Source: Paramixta manurensis
GTDB lineage: Bacteria; Pseudomonadota; Gammaproteobacteria; Enterobacterales; Enterobacteriaceae
Assembly (NCBI RefSeq): GCF_013285385.1
Contig: NZ_CP054212.1
Location: 992,001 to 1,056,000 of the forward strand
Direction of reading: 5' to 3'
DNA length: 64,000 nt
Position 1 is the stretch's first letter. Each line of letters begins with the position of its first letter. This document shows positions 1 through 8,735 of the stretch, in pieces. A program made the translations under genes and the position numbers. The notes under the pieces are model-generated. The model made no database searches. It worked only from the letters and a program-made list of their open reading frames with translations, and had not been told where the DNA came from.

Positions 1-1
1 A

Positions 2-556
2 AGTAAAAAGATGCGCAGTAAAAGCGACCAGTTTTTTATGTCGTTACGCGTTAACGTACAAGGCGTGTTAGTCACCTATGCGGTGAAACGCTTTATTGAA
101 AACCTGGAGGCTATTTTTGCCGGTCACTTTAATCACTCTTTATTAGAAGATGATGGTGAAGAGGGGCGGCTGTTGGGGTTATTTAAAACCGTTGCCCGCC
201 AACATGTTTTTAACCACGCAGAGGTAGAGCAACTGGAGTTACAGGGATATCGGGTGATTAAAGGATTGTTGGACATTTATAAGCCGCTCCTCAATCTAAA
301 TTACGAGGAGTTTACCGCGCTTATCAATGATGATTTTCTTAAAGGGCACCCGATTGAGACACGTCTTTTTCATAAACTTTCCGGTAAACATCGTAAAGCT
401 TATCAGCAACATATGCGTAATTTAATTATTGAGCATAAATATCAACGGCTGATATGGGAGCGCTATTACCGTGCGCGTTTACTTCAGGATTATATCAGCG
501 GCATGACCGATCTGTATGCCTGGGATGAGTACCGGCGCTTAATGGCGGTGGAATAA
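2..556 (+). CDS. dgt: Deoxyguanosinetriphosphate triphosphohydrolase, C-terminal part
   Basis: Partial gene; the reading frame is already open at the left edge, so only about the last 184 of roughly 505 residues are present. Dgt hydrolyses dGTP to deoxyguanosine and tripolyphosphate in the cytoplasm. The fragment ends in LLQDYISGMTDLYAWDEYRR, which is the C-terminus of the enterobacterial protein almost residue for residue. The HD metal-binding motif lies outside the window. dgt directly precedes degP, as in E. coli. The internal methionine at base 11 is not the start. The identification is firm; the upstream part cannot be judged. Confidence 0.93.
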   Translation, partial: SKKMRSKSDQFFMSLRVNVQGVLVTYAVKRFIENLEAIFAGHFNHSLLEDDGEEGRLLGLFKTVARQHVFNHAEVEQLELQGYRVIKGLLDIYKPLLNLNYEEFTALINDDFLKGHPIETRLFHKLSGKHRKAYQQHMRNLIIEHKYQRLIWERYYRARLLQDYISGMTDLYAWDEYRRLMAVE

Positions 557-612
557 GCGGAGTTTTGTAAAGAGAACCAATAATTTTTTACCTTTCGCGA
601 CTGTTTAATCAT

Positions 613-639
613 GAACTTCGCGTTAAAAATTTAATCTCA
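613..639 (+). promoter_or_regulatory. Sigma-E (RpoE) promoter of degP
   Basis: The sequence GAACTT (613-618) is followed after exactly 16 bases by TCTCA (635-639). This matches the RpoE consensus GAACTT-N16-TCTGA at all but one base. It sits 57 bases before the degP start. degP is an established RpoE and Cpx target in enterobacteria. A GTAAA at 567-571 could be half of a CpxR box, but no clear second half was seen. Confidence 0.8.
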
Positions 640-695
640 TCATCACGACCACAGCAATGGTCAGCATTAACGATACGGACATGAGAAACAGACGA

Positions 696-2138
696 ATGAA
701 AAAAACAGTTTTAGTATTGAGTGCGCTGGCGTTGAGCCTGGGCATGGCGATGAGCCCGATTACAGCAACCGCGGCGGAAACCGCCTCTTCTTCCACGCAG
801 CAATTGCCGAGCCTGGCACCAATGCTGGAAAAGGTGATGCCATCGGTAGTCAGTATTAACGTTGAGGGGAGCACCACCGTTCGCACGCCTCGCTTACCTC
901 AGCAGTTTCAGCAATTTTTTGGCGATAATTCCCCCTTCTGCCAGGACGGTTCACCCTTCCAGGGCACGCCAATGTGTCAGGGCGGAGGATCCGGCGGCGG
1001 CGGTAATGGCGGCGGGGATACGCAACAAGAGAAATTCCGTGCGCTGGGTTCCGGCGTGGTGATTAACGCTGAAAAAGGTTATGTGGTCACCAATAACCAT
1101 GTGGTGGATAACGCCACTAAAATCCAGGTACAACTGAGTGATGGTCGTCGTTATGACGGTAAAGTGATTGGTAAAGATCCGCGCTCTGATATTGCTTTGG
1201 TGCAGTTGCAAGGCTTTAAAAACCTGAGTGCGATTAAAATTGCCGATTCCGATAATCTGCGCGTTGGAGATTACACGGTCGCCATCGGTAACCCATATGG
1301 TTTAGGCGAAACCGTAACCTCCGGGATTGTGTCCGCGTTGGGCCGCAGTGGCCTGAATGTGGAAAACTACGAAAACTTTATTCAGACTGATGCGGCAATC
1401 AACCGTGGTAACTCCGGCGGTGCGCTGGTCAACCTTAACGGTGAGCTGATCGGTATTAATACGGCAATTCTGGCGCCGGATGGCGGCAATATCGGCATCG
1501 GTTTTGCGATTCCGAGTAATATGGTGAAAAACCTCACCGCGCAGATGGTTGAATACGGCCAGGTAAAACGCGGTGAGCTGGGCATTATGGGCACCGAGCT
1601 CAACTCTGAGCTGGCGAAGGCAATGAAAGTTGATGCGCAACGCGGCGCGTTTGTCAGCCAGGTGCTGCCGAAATCTTCTGCGGCGAAGGCCGGTATTAAA
1701 GCGGGCGATGTGATTGTTTCCATCAACGGCAAACCGATCTCCAGCTTTGCGGCCCTGCGCGCGGAAGTGGGCTCACTGCCGGTAGGGACCAAAATGGCGC
1801 TGGGTCTGTTGCGTGACGGCAAACCGTTAACGGTTGATGTCGTGTTGCAGCAAAGCACGCAAGATAAAGTGGATTCCGCGACAATTTACACCGGTATTGA
1901 AGGCGCTGACCTGAGTAATTCTGACGTTAACGGGCAGAAAGGCGTGAAAGTGGATAACGTGAAGCCAAATTCCGCTGCGGCACGTATTGGTCTGAAAAAG
2001 GATGATGTGATCCTCGGTGTTAATCAGCAAACCATCAGCAATCTGGGTGAGTTGCGTAAAATCCTGGATACCAAGCCCTCCGTACTGGCATTGAGTATTC
2101 AACGCGGCGACAGCAATATTTACCTTCTGATGCAGTAA
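696..2138 (+). CDS. degP: Periplasmic serine protease/chaperone DegP (HtrA)
   Basis: Periplasmic protease-chaperone that degrades or refolds misfolded envelope proteins. The start at 696 was chosen because it gives a clean signal peptide (MKKTVLVLSALALSLG... cut near ATAA|ETA); upstream in-frame starts only add residues unlike a signal peptide. The 480-residue precursor compares with 474 in E. coli. The catalytic triad is visible as His135 (TNNHVVD), Asp165 (RSDIAL) and Ser240 (GNSGGAL), followed by two PDZ domains (about 280-380 and 390-480). The LA loop carries two cysteines and a glycine-rich run around residues 96-107. It follows a sigma-E promoter and ends before a strong hairpin terminator. 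Confidence 0.97.
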   Translation: MKKTVLVLSALALSLGMAMSPITATAAETASSSTQQLPSLAPMLEKVMPSVVSINVEGSTTVRTPRLPQQFQQFFGDNSPFCQDGSPFQGTPMCQGGGSGGGGNGGGDTQQEKFRALGSGVVINAEKGYVVTNNHVVDNATKIQVQLSDGRRYDGKVIGKDPRSDIALVQLQGFKNLSAIKIADSDNLRVGDYTVAIGNPYGLGETVTSGIVSALGRSGLNVENYENFIQTDAAINRGNSGGALVNLNGELIGINTAILAPDGGNIGIGFAIPSNMVKNLTAQMVEYGQVKRGELGIMGTELNSELAKAMKVDAQRGAFVSQVLPKSSAAKAGIKAGDVIVSINGKPISSFAALRAEVGSLPVGTKMALGLLRDGKPLTVDVVLQQSTQDKVDSATIYTGIEGADLSNSDVNGQKGVKVDNVKPNSAAARIGLKKDDVILGVNQQTISNLGELRKILDTKPSVLALSIQRGDSNIYLLMQ

Positions 2139-2155
2139 TTCATGTAGCCAATAAA

Positions 2156-2190
2156 AAACCGCCGGGCTTTGCAGCCGGCGGTTTTTTTAT
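2156..2190. terminator. Bidirectional intrinsic terminator between degP and yaeH
   Basis: Perfect 10-bp stem AAACCGCCGG (2156-2165) / CCGGCGGTTT (2175-2184) with a 9-base loop. It has T-runs on the degP side and A-runs on the opposite side, so it can stop both convergent transcripts. Confidence 0.88.
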
Positions 2191-2229
2191 CGCTTTCCCG
2201 GCGTTAATGATGCCGGTTGAAAATATTAA

Positions 2230-2622
2230 TTAGCGACCGTTGCGGGTTAATTTTTCCAGATCGGATTCGATCTCGGCGATTTTATTAGAAACCACGCTTT
2301 CTAAATGACGCAGGTCGTCAAGAATCTTACGCTTCAGATCCACTTCTACCTGATCGCGTTGGCAAATTTGATCCAGCTCATCGATCACATAACGCAGGTT
2401 AGGGCTGATTTCCTGTACTTCTTTGTATCCCTGAGTGCCGTTATCGGCAACCACAGTTTTACGTTGACGCGGATATTTAAACTTCACGCTTTTGGCAAAA
2501 AACTCGCCTTTATCTTTGCGGAAGTAAATCTTCAGAATGTCGTTATTCGCTTCCTGGCGCAGGCTATAGCGATCCACGTCGTCGGGGTTGGTGATGCCAA
2601 GGCTTTTTAAATTGTCATACAT
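2230..2622 (-). CDS. yaeH: YaeH family protein (UPF0325/DUF3461)
   Basis: A 130-residue soluble protein, against 128 in E. coli YaeH, beginning MYDNLKSLGITNPDDVDRY. The first two thirds are basic and mixed; the last third (IDELDQICQRDQVEVDL onward) is strongly helical and charged, likely a coiled coil. Function is unknown in the family. Convergent with degP and sharing its terminator; upstream lies a repeat-bearing intergenic region and dapD on the same strand. In E. coli cdaR lies between degP and yaeH, and here it is absent. Confidence 0.93.
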   Translation of the reverse strand: MYDNLKSLGITNPDDVDRYSLRQEANNDILKIYFRKDKGEFFAKSVKFKYPRQRKTVVADNGTQGYKEVQEISPNLRYVIDELDQICQRDQVEVDLKRKILDDLRHLESVVSNKIAEIESDLEKLTRNGR

Positions 2623-2650
2623 AGCGTTTGTTCCTAAGTGAAGTTTCTGT

Positions 2651-2773
2651 CGTGCCGGCTGCGCGTCGTGAATACTGCGTTGTGCAGTGCTCGCCAGGCT
2701 TAGGGACTACCGTCCACTGCGCTGGCTGCGCGCTTACGCCTTGTCTTCACTTGGCTCGCTCGTTCCGTACTCC
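2651..2773. repeat. ERIC-like dispersed repeat, copy A (about 120 bp)
   Basis: This copy aligns end to end with the reverse complement of the repeat at 42851-42972. Shared blocks include CTGCGCGTCGT, GCGTTGTGCAGTGCTCGC, CTGCGCGCT, ACGCCTTG and the terminal CGTT..TACTCC. The central CATAC/GTATG palindrome of the other copies is degenerate here. It occupies most of the 339-base gap between yaeH and dapD; I see no gene in that gap. Short ORFs across it are artefacts of the repeat. Confidence 0.75.
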
Positions 2774-2961
2774 AGCGCTAAAGATAGCCGCAAAAGTAGC
2801 AGTCCGGACAGCAGTTACAGGCCAATACCATTAATTAACTGGCGCGGATTATCGCTCAGAAGTTGCGCAATAGCATCTGTTAATTCGCTGCGCGAAACAG
2901 GTTTTATTGGAAAGGGTGTAAAGTTTTTTTTACGGGCTGCAGGACGCAGCCCGGACGAGAA

Positions 2962-3786
2962 TTAGTCGATAGTACGCAGCAGTTCATTAATGCCCACTTT
3001 AGCACGGGTTTTCGCATCCACCTTCTTCACGATAACCGCACAATAGAGGCTGTAGCTGCCATCTTTCGAGGGAAGATTGCCTGAAACCACCACCGAACCG
3101 GCCGGAACGCGTCCATAATGCACTTCGCCGGTTTCGCGATCATAGATTTTGGTACTTTGCCCGATATAAACGCCCATAGAAATGACCGCGCCTTCTTCGA
3201 CAATCACCCCTTCAACGATTTCAGAACGTGCGCCGATAAAGCAGTTGTCTTCAATAATGGTCGGATTCGCTTGCAGCGGCTCCAGCACGCCACCAATACC
3301 TACGCCGCCGGAGAGGTGAACGTTTTTACCGATTTGCGCACAAGAACCCACGGTTGCCCAAGTATCAACCATGCTGCCTTCATCCACATAAGCGCCGATA
3401 TTAACGTAAGAGGGCATCAGCACAGTGTTACGTGCGATAAATGCGCCCTGACGTACTGCCGCAGGCGGCACCACGCGGAACCCCTCTTTTTTGAAACGTG
3501 CGTCATCATAGTCAGTAAACTTCATCGGCACTTTGTCGTAATAACGGCTTTCTGCGCCATCAATTACCTGATTGTCATTAATGCGGAAAGAGAGCAGCAC
3601 CGCCTTTTTCAGCCACTGATGAGTGACCCACTGGCCCTCAATTTTTTCCGCCACGCGTAATGCGCCGCTATCCAGCAGGGCGATAACCTGGTTGACGGCT
3701 TCACGGGTTACGCTATCCACGCTAGTGGGCGTAATATCGGCACGGCGCTCAAATGCGCTTTCAATAACACTCTGTAATTGTTGCAT
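2962..3786 (-). CDS. dapD: 2,3,4,5-tetrahydropyridine-2,6-dicarboxylate N-succinyltransferase
   Basis: Transfers succinyl from succinyl-CoA to tetrahydrodipicolinate in the lysine/meso-diaminopimelate pathway, in the cytoplasm. The 274 residues match the E. coli length exactly. The N-terminal helical domain is followed by a left-handed beta-helix with hexapeptide repeats (for example IGAYVDEGSMVDTWATVGSC and HLSGGVGIGG around 135-205) and a conserved C-terminus GINELLRTID. It is monocistronic on the minus strand between yaeH and glnD. Confidence 0.97.
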   Translation of the reverse strand: MQQLQSVIESAFERRADITPTSVDSVTREAVNQVIALLDSGALRVAEKIEGQWVTHQWLKKAVLLSFRINDNQVIDGAESRYYDKVPMKFTDYDDARFKKEGFRVVPPAAVRQGAFIARNTVLMPSYVNIGAYVDEGSMVDTWATVGSCAQIGKNVHLSGGVGIGGVLEPLQANPTIIEDNCFIGARSEIVEGVIVEEGAVISMGVYIGQSTKIYDRETGEVHYGRVPAGSVVVSGNLPSKDGSYSLYCAVIVKKVDAKTRAKVGINELLRTID

Positions 3787-3881
3787 TAAGTCAAATTTCC
3801 TGTGTCAAATCGTCCCAGGGAAACAGGCGGTTTTGCTGCGCTCCCTGTAGGCCGTTCTGTTAACAATAAAAATGCGTTGGG

Positions 3882-6524
3882 TCACACTTTATCGTTTGGA
3901 TTGAGGGCCTCTGTCAACCGTTGTTGTAGCTCTTCGCGCAAATCGTGTTCCAGCGCCCGGCGTTCGTTATTGGCGAGAATGAACAAATCCTCGACGCGTT
4001 CGCCGATGGTACTGATGCGTGCGCCGTGCAGCGAGACGCCTAAATCAGCGAAAACTTCACCTACGCGCGCCAGTAAACCGGGCTGATCGAGTGCGATCAG
4101 TTCAAGCCATGTCCGGCGTTCATTATGTGATTGCAGGAAACGTACCTCGGTATCGACGTTGAAATGCTTCAGTTTGGCCGACTGACGGCGCGGTCGCGGC
4201 GGTACCCAGGTCGTTTGCGTGATCGCTTGTTCCAGCGCCTGGCTGATCAACCGATGGCGATCGGGCGCCAGCGGGCTGCCATCGGGTTCCAGAACGATAA
4301 AGGTATCCATCGCCATACCGTCGCGGCTGGTGAAGATTTGCGCATCATGCACGCTCAGGTTACGACGATCTAATTCACCCACCACAGTAGCGAACAGGTA
4401 GGGGCGATCCGGGCTCCAGATAAAAATCTCTGTGCCGCCGCGCGTAGCCTGCGGGCTCACCAATACCAGCGGTTTTTTGAGGTCGTGTTTCATTAGATGG
4501 CGCGCATGCCAGGCTAACTGATTTGGCGTGTGTCGCAAGAAATAATCCGCGCGGCAACGACCCCAAACACGGTGCAGCGACTCTTCATTAATATTGTCCA
4601 TGCGTAGTAATGCCAGCGCCTGTAGACGATGATGACGCACTCGTTCACGTAAATCGGGGCTGTTTTCCATCCCGCGCCGAAGCTGTTTCTCGGTGGCGAA
4701 AAAGAGTTCGCGCAGCAGGCTCTGTTTCCAGCTATTCCATAAGTTTTCATTAGTGGCGCAAATATCCGCTACCGTCAGGCAGACCAGGTAACGCAGGCGG
4801 TTTTCATTTTGCATTACTTCGGCAAATTGCTGGATAACGGTGGGGTCTTGGATATCCCGACGCTGAGCGGTGACTGACATCAGCAGATGATGGCGCACCA
4901 ACCAGGCAACCAGTTGCGTTTCGCGCGAGTTTAGGCCGTGAAGCTCGGCGAACTCTAGCGCATCTTGCGCGCCTAAAATTGAGTGATCGCCGCCGCGCCC
5001 TTTGGCGATGTCATGGAATAGCGCCGCCATCAGCAGCAGTTCGGTTTGCGGCAAGCGTGGCCAAAGTTCTACGCACAAGGGATGACGTGGGCGGGTTTGC
5101 TCATCGGCAAAGCTTTCCAGCTTCTGCAACACGCGGATGGTGTGTTCATCCACGGTGTAGGCATGAAACAGGTCGAATTGCATTTGGCCGACGATATTGC
5201 TCCATTGCGGCATATAGGCCCACAGTACGCTGTGGCGGTGCATTGGCACCAGGGCCCGGCTGACCGCGCCGGGGTGGCGTAAAATGGATAAAAACAACTG
5301 GCGTGCTTCCGGGATGCTGCACAAAGGCTGTTTCAGATGGCGACGGGCATGACGTAACTGGCGCAGCGTAGTTGAGTATATGCCGTTGATATTCGGGTTA
5401 CGCACCATGACGTAAAACATGCGCAAAATCGCTTCGGGATGGCGGCTAAACAGCGTTTCATCACGTAAATCAATCAAATCGCCGCGCAGTTGAAAATCAT
5501 CATCAATTGGGCGTGGTTTTTCGGTGGCATCCAGCGCCAGAATCGCTTCGTCAAACAGTTGCAGCAACATCTGGTTTAACTCACCGATGCGACGCGTAAC
5601 GCGATAAAAGTCTTTCATCATGCGTTCGACCGGCTCATTGCCTTCGCCCTGATAATTCAGGCGGTGGGCCACGTTAAGCTGACGATCAAATAACAGCCGA
5701 TTATCGTAGCGCGGCAACGTTAGATGTAGTGCGAAACGAATACGCCACAGAAAATCCTGACACTCATTAAGTTCATTGCGTTCGGCTTGCGTTAGAAAAC
5801 CGAAGCCGACCATTTCATCAAGCGATGTTGCGCCGAAATGGCGCCGGGCAACCCAAAGGAGAGTATGAATATCCCGCAGGCCGCCGGGGCTGCTTTTAAT
5901 ATCGGGTTCAAGGTTATAGCTGGTGCCGTGATAGCGTTGATGGCGCTCTTGCTGTTCGGCGATTTTTGCCGCAAAAAAGCGTGAGGAGGGCCAGAAACCA
6001 TCGCTGAAGACATGCTTTTGTAATTCGAGAAACAGCGCGACATCGCCGATAAGCATGCGCGATTCGATCAGGTTGGTGGCAATAGTGAGATCGGAAAGCC
6101 CTTCCAGCAAGCACTCTTCAAGCGTACGCACGCTGTGGCCAACTTCTAGCTTGAGGTCCCACATCAGGGTCAGCAATGCGCTAACCTGTTGTGCGTCGCG
6201 CTCCAGCAGCGGTTGGCGGCTTAGAATCAGTACGTCGACATCTGATAGCGGGTGCAGTTCTCCTCGCCCATAGCCGCCAACGGCGACCAATGCCAGGTCG
6301 CTCATGCCTTCAAAGCCATAAAAACGCCACAAGCGGCGTAGTAGCCCATCAATAAACATCGTGCGCGCATCAATTAGCGATTCAACCGGCTCTCCGGCGT
6401 CAAACGCATCGGCCATCTGTTGTTGAAAAGCCTCCAGCAGCAGTTTTAACTGCTCACGCGTTAACTGCGTGTCATCCCAGTCGCCAGGAGAAACAGCCAA
6501 ATGGTTTACAGTAGTATCGGTCAT
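3882..6524 (-). CDS. glnD: Bifunctional PII uridylyltransferase / uridylyl-removing enzyme
   Basis: Nitrogen sensor that uridylylates PII proteins (GlnB, GlnK) when glutamine is low and deuridylylates them when it is high. It thereby controls NtrB/NtrC and glutamine synthetase adenylylation. Domains in order are the nucleotidyltransferase with GGYGRGELHPLSDVD, the GlnD helical region, an HD domain with FHDIAKGRGGDHS, and two C-terminal ACT domains (one starting EIFIWSPDRPYLFA, the other LELIALDQPGLLARVGE). The start at 6524 (MTDTTVNHLAV) gives 880 residues against 890 in E. coli; the longer frame adds a cysteine-rich, unconserved N-terminus. The N-terminal 45 residues differ from E. coli, which is usual for the family. 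It is relevant to the sigma-54 promoters in the hpx region. Confidence 0.96.
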   Translation of the reverse strand: MTDTTVNHLAVSPGDWDDTQLTREQLKLLLEAFQQQMADAFDAGEPVESLIDARTMFIDGLLRRLWRFYGFEGMSDLALVAVGGYGRGELHPLSDVDVLILSRQPLLERDAQQVSALLTLMWDLKLEVGHSVRTLEECLLEGLSDLTIATNLIESRMLIGDVALFLELQKHVFSDGFWPSSRFFAAKIAEQQERHQRYHGTSYNLEPDIKSSPGGLRDIHTLLWVARRHFGATSLDEMVGFGFLTQAERNELNECQDFLWRIRFALHLTLPRYDNRLLFDRQLNVAHRLNYQGEGNEPVERMMKDFYRVTRRIGELNQMLLQLFDEAILALDATEKPRPIDDDFQLRGDLIDLRDETLFSRHPEAILRMFYVMVRNPNINGIYSTTLRQLRHARRHLKQPLCSIPEARQLFLSILRHPGAVSRALVPMHRHSVLWAYMPQWSNIVGQMQFDLFHAYTVDEHTIRVLQKLESFADEQTRPRHPLCVELWPRLPQTELLLMAALFHDIAKGRGGDHSILGAQDALEFAELHGLNSRETQLVAWLVRHHLLMSVTAQRRDIQDPTVIQQFAEVMQNENRLRYLVCLTVADICATNENLWNSWKQSLLRELFFATEKQLRRGMENSPDLRERVRHHRLQALALLRMDNINEESLHRVWGRCRADYFLRHTPNQLAWHARHLMKHDLKKPLVLVSPQATRGGTEIFIWSPDRPYLFATVVGELDRRNLSVHDAQIFTSRDGMAMDTFIVLEPDGSPLAPDRHRLISQALEQAITQTTWVPPRPRRQSAKLKHFNVDTEVRFLQSHNERRTWLELIALDQPGLLARVGEVFADLGVSLHGARISTIGERVEDLFILANNERRALEHDLREELQQRLTEALNPNDKV

Positions 6525-6685
6525 CGGGGCAACGTTCTCCTGGTCACAACATGGGCAAGGGCATAGAAGTGCCATTATCAGCATAAAAATATCGGCGGGA
6601 AAAGCGCGATTATTGATGGCAGGTTGGGCAGAGAGGGGAGGCGGGTGTTTTGGCCCCAAAAATGGGGCCGGAGAGGGTAGAGCCT

Positions 6686-7483
6686 TTACGCGGCTGGCGC
6701 GACCAGACGGGCCTCAATCGTATCATCTTTACGTAGCGTTAAAATCTCACACCCATCTTCCGTCACCACAATGGTATGTTCGTACTGGGCGGATAAGCTG
6801 CGGTCTTTGGTTTTCACCGTCCAGCCATCTTTCATGCTGCGAATGCGGTAATCACCGGCATTAACCATCGGTTCGATCGTGAAGGTCATGCCTTGCTGAA
6901 GCACGACGCCGCCGTCATCCGCATCATAATGGAGAACCTGTGGCTCCTCATGAAAGCCTTTGCCAATACCGTGACCACAATATTCACGCACCACTGAAAA
7001 GTCCTGCGCTTCAACATATTTTTGAATCTCGCGGCCCAGCGAACGCAAGCGAATACCCGGTTTAACCATCCGCAACGCCAGGTAGAGGCTCTCTTGCGTG
7101 ACACGGCACAGACGCTCGCCCTGAATAGTCGGTTTACCGACAATAAACATTTTAGAGGTATCGCCGTGGTACTCATCCTTAATTACCGTGACGTCGATAT
7201 TAACGATATCGCCATCTTTCAGGACTTTTTCGTCACTCGGAATACCGTGACAAACCACTTCATTAACTGAGATACACACCGATTTCGGGAAGCCGTGATA
7301 ACCGAGGCAAGCGGAGATCGCGTGTTGCTCATTAACGATATAATCGTCGCAAATACGATCCAGTTCAGCGGTGGTTACGCCGGGTTTGACGTGTGGCTCG
7401 ATCATCTCCAGCACTTCGGCTGCGAGACGGCCTGCGACGCGCATCTTTTCGATTTCTTCTGGGGTTTTAATTGAAATTGCCAT
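6686..7483 (-). CDS. map: Methionine aminopeptidase type I
   Basis: Removes the initiator methionine from nascent proteins. The start at 7483 (MAISIKTPEEIEKMRVAGR) matches the family; the longer frame adds 15 unconserved residues. At 265 residues it is almost the E. coli length. The pita-bread metallopeptidase metal ligands are visible in GDIVNIDVTVIKDEYHGDTS (two Asp), YCGHGIGKGFHEEP (His), FTIEPM (Glu) and YEHTIVV (Glu). It is divergent from rpsB, as in E. coli. A short GGCCCC/GGGGCC hairpin lies just downstream at 6652-6669 but has no clear T-run. Confidence 0.97.
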   Translation of the reverse strand: MAISIKTPEEIEKMRVAGRLAAEVLEMIEPHVKPGVTTAELDRICDDYIVNEQHAISACLGYHGFPKSVCISVNEVVCHGIPSDEKVLKDGDIVNIDVTVIKDEYHGDTSKMFIVGKPTIQGERLCRVTQESLYLALRMVKPGIRLRSLGREIQKYVEAQDFSVVREYCGHGIGKGFHEEPQVLHYDADDGGVVLQQGMTFTIEPMVNAGDYRIRSMKDGWTVKTKDRSLSAQYEHTIVVTEDGCEILTLRKDDTIEARLVAPAA

Positions 7484-7600
7484 TAATTTAGTCCGCAGTT
7501 GTCGTAATTTTCGACAATAATAGTGCAAGTGGTGTCATGTTAGCAGCCCGTCCTGATGCTGCCAAATGCAGAATGGGGGCGATTGGCGAAATAACAACTA

Positions 7601-7630
7601 TTGGCGTCAACCGGCGCTTTGTGGTATAAA
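7601..7630 (+). promoter_or_regulatory. rpsB promoter with GC-rich discriminator
   Basis: TTGGCG (7601-7606), an 18-base spacer and an extended -10 TGGTATAAA (hexamer 7625-7630) are directly followed by GCGCGCC. Such a GC-rich discriminator is typical of stringently controlled ribosomal promoters. Confidence 0.72.
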
Positions 7631-7636
7631 GCGCGC

Positions 7637-7811
7637 CGACGATTCTCTGTCAGGCACATTTGGCTACGGAGAAACGCATAAATCTCACTATGTGTAAACA
7701 ACACACACGTATCGACACCTGCGCCGGGGTGCCTTTAAAGCCTGAGGGCTTGCGAGGTCGGTTGTTAGGGATACGTGGAGGCCCAACCCCAAACTTAATT
7801 TAGAGGTAATC
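7637..7811 (+). ncRNA. tff: rpsB leader RNA (t44/tff region, S2 autoregulatory element)
   Basis: The 175 bases before rpsB contain the conserved segments ACACACGTATCG, CCGGGGTGCC, GGGATACGTGGAGGC and AACCCCAA. These resemble the E. coli rpsB 5' leader first described as the t44 (tff) RNA. In E. coli ribosomal protein S2 represses rpsB-tsf through this leader. Boundaries are approximate: start from the inferred promoter, end at the start codon. Confidence 0.7.
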
Positions 7812-8537
7812 ATGGCAACTGTTTCCATGCGCGACATGCTCAAGGCTGGTGTTCACTTCGGTCACCAAACCCGTTACTGGAACCCGAAAATGAAGCCGTT
7901 CATCTTCGGTGCGCGTAACAAAGTTCACATCATCAACCTTGAGAAAACCGTACCAATGTTCAATGAAGCGCTGGCTGAACTGAACAAAATCGCTTCCCGT
8001 AAAGGTAAGATTCTGTTTGTTGGTACTAAGCGCGCTGCAAGCGAAGCGGTAAAAGATGCTGCACTGAGCTGCGACCAGTTCTTCGTAAACCACCGCTGGT
8101 TGGGTGGTATGCTGACCAACTGGAAAACCGTTCGTCAGTCCATCAAACGTCTGAAAGATCTCGAGACTCAGTCTCAGGACGGCACTTTCGACAAACTGAC
8201 CAAAAAAGAAGCACTGATGCGTGCTCGTGAACTGGCCAAGCTGGAAAACAGCCTGGGCGGTATCAAAGATATGGGCGGTCTGCCGGACGCGCTGTTTGTG
8301 GTCGATGCCGATCACGAACATATCGCAATCAAAGAAGCAAACAACCTGGGTATTCCGGTATTTGCTATCGTTGATACTAACTCCGATCCGGATGGCGTTG
8401 ATTTCGTTATCCCAGGTAACGACGATGCGATCCGTGCTGTTAGCCTGTACCTGACTGCGGTAGCGACAGCCGTACGCGAAGGTCGTTCTCAGGATCTGGT
8501 TGAACAAGCAGAAGAAACGTCCTTAGAAAACGCGTAA
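7812..8537 (+). CDS. rpsB: 30S ribosomal protein S2
   Basis: Component of the 30S subunit that joins late and helps recruit S1. The 241 residues equal the E. coli length; the N-terminus MATVSMRDMLKAGVHFGHQT and the segments NHRWLGGMLTNW and PGNDDAIRA are hallmarks. A Shine-Dalgarno AGAGG precedes the ATG. It is followed by tsf after an attenuating hairpin, which forms the conserved rpsB-tsf operon. Confidence 0.98.
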   Translation: MATVSMRDMLKAGVHFGHQTRYWNPKMKPFIFGARNKVHIINLEKTVPMFNEALAELNKIASRKGKILFVGTKRAASEAVKDAALSCDQFFVNHRWLGGMLTNWKTVRQSIKRLKDLETQSQDGTFDKLTKKEALMRARELAKLENSLGGIKDMGGLPDALFVVDADHEHIAIKEANNLGIPVFAIVDTNSDPDGVDFVIPGNDDAIRAVSLYLTAVATAVREGRSQDLVEQAEETSLENA

Positions 8538-8595
8538 TTGCTTAATTAAGGATTGCTCTGCTTAAGAGCCCTTAGAAATCAGATGCTATCTGTAG

Positions 8596-8625
8596 AAGGG
8601 GCCGATTATGGCCCCTTTATTTTTA
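8596..8625 (+). terminator. Attenuator/terminator between rpsB and tsf
   Basis: Stem AAGGGGCC (8596-8603) / GGCCCCTT (8610-8617) with a 6-base loop, then TATTTTTAT. In E. coli rpsB and tsf are also separated by a partial terminator that sets their ratio; that role here is inferred. Confidence 0.8.
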
Positions 8626-8735
8626 TCGTTTACTTTGCCAGACGCTGTTTGGCGGGGTAAAAAACTCCTGCGACTATCCTGTCCTCCTGACATAACATCG
8701 GGTTGATTAGGTCACCGTAAACCGAGGAATAGAGA

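Noticed and set aside
567..571. CpxR box upstream of degP
   Set aside because: Only one GTAAA half-site is clear; a second half in correct spacing was not found.
2628..2965. Short frames of 68 and 92 codons between yaeH and dapD
   Set aside because: They lie across the ERIC-like repeat and intergenic DNA; no ribosome site or similarity to known proteins.
6525..6659. Extended N-terminus of GlnD starting at 6659
   Set aside because: The extra 45 residues are cysteine/proline-rich and unlike any GlnD; the start at 6524 restores family length.
7800..8507. Open frame of 235 codons opposite rpsB
   Set aside because: Same cause as for tsf: strong codon bias of a ribosomal protein gene leaves the opposite strand open.
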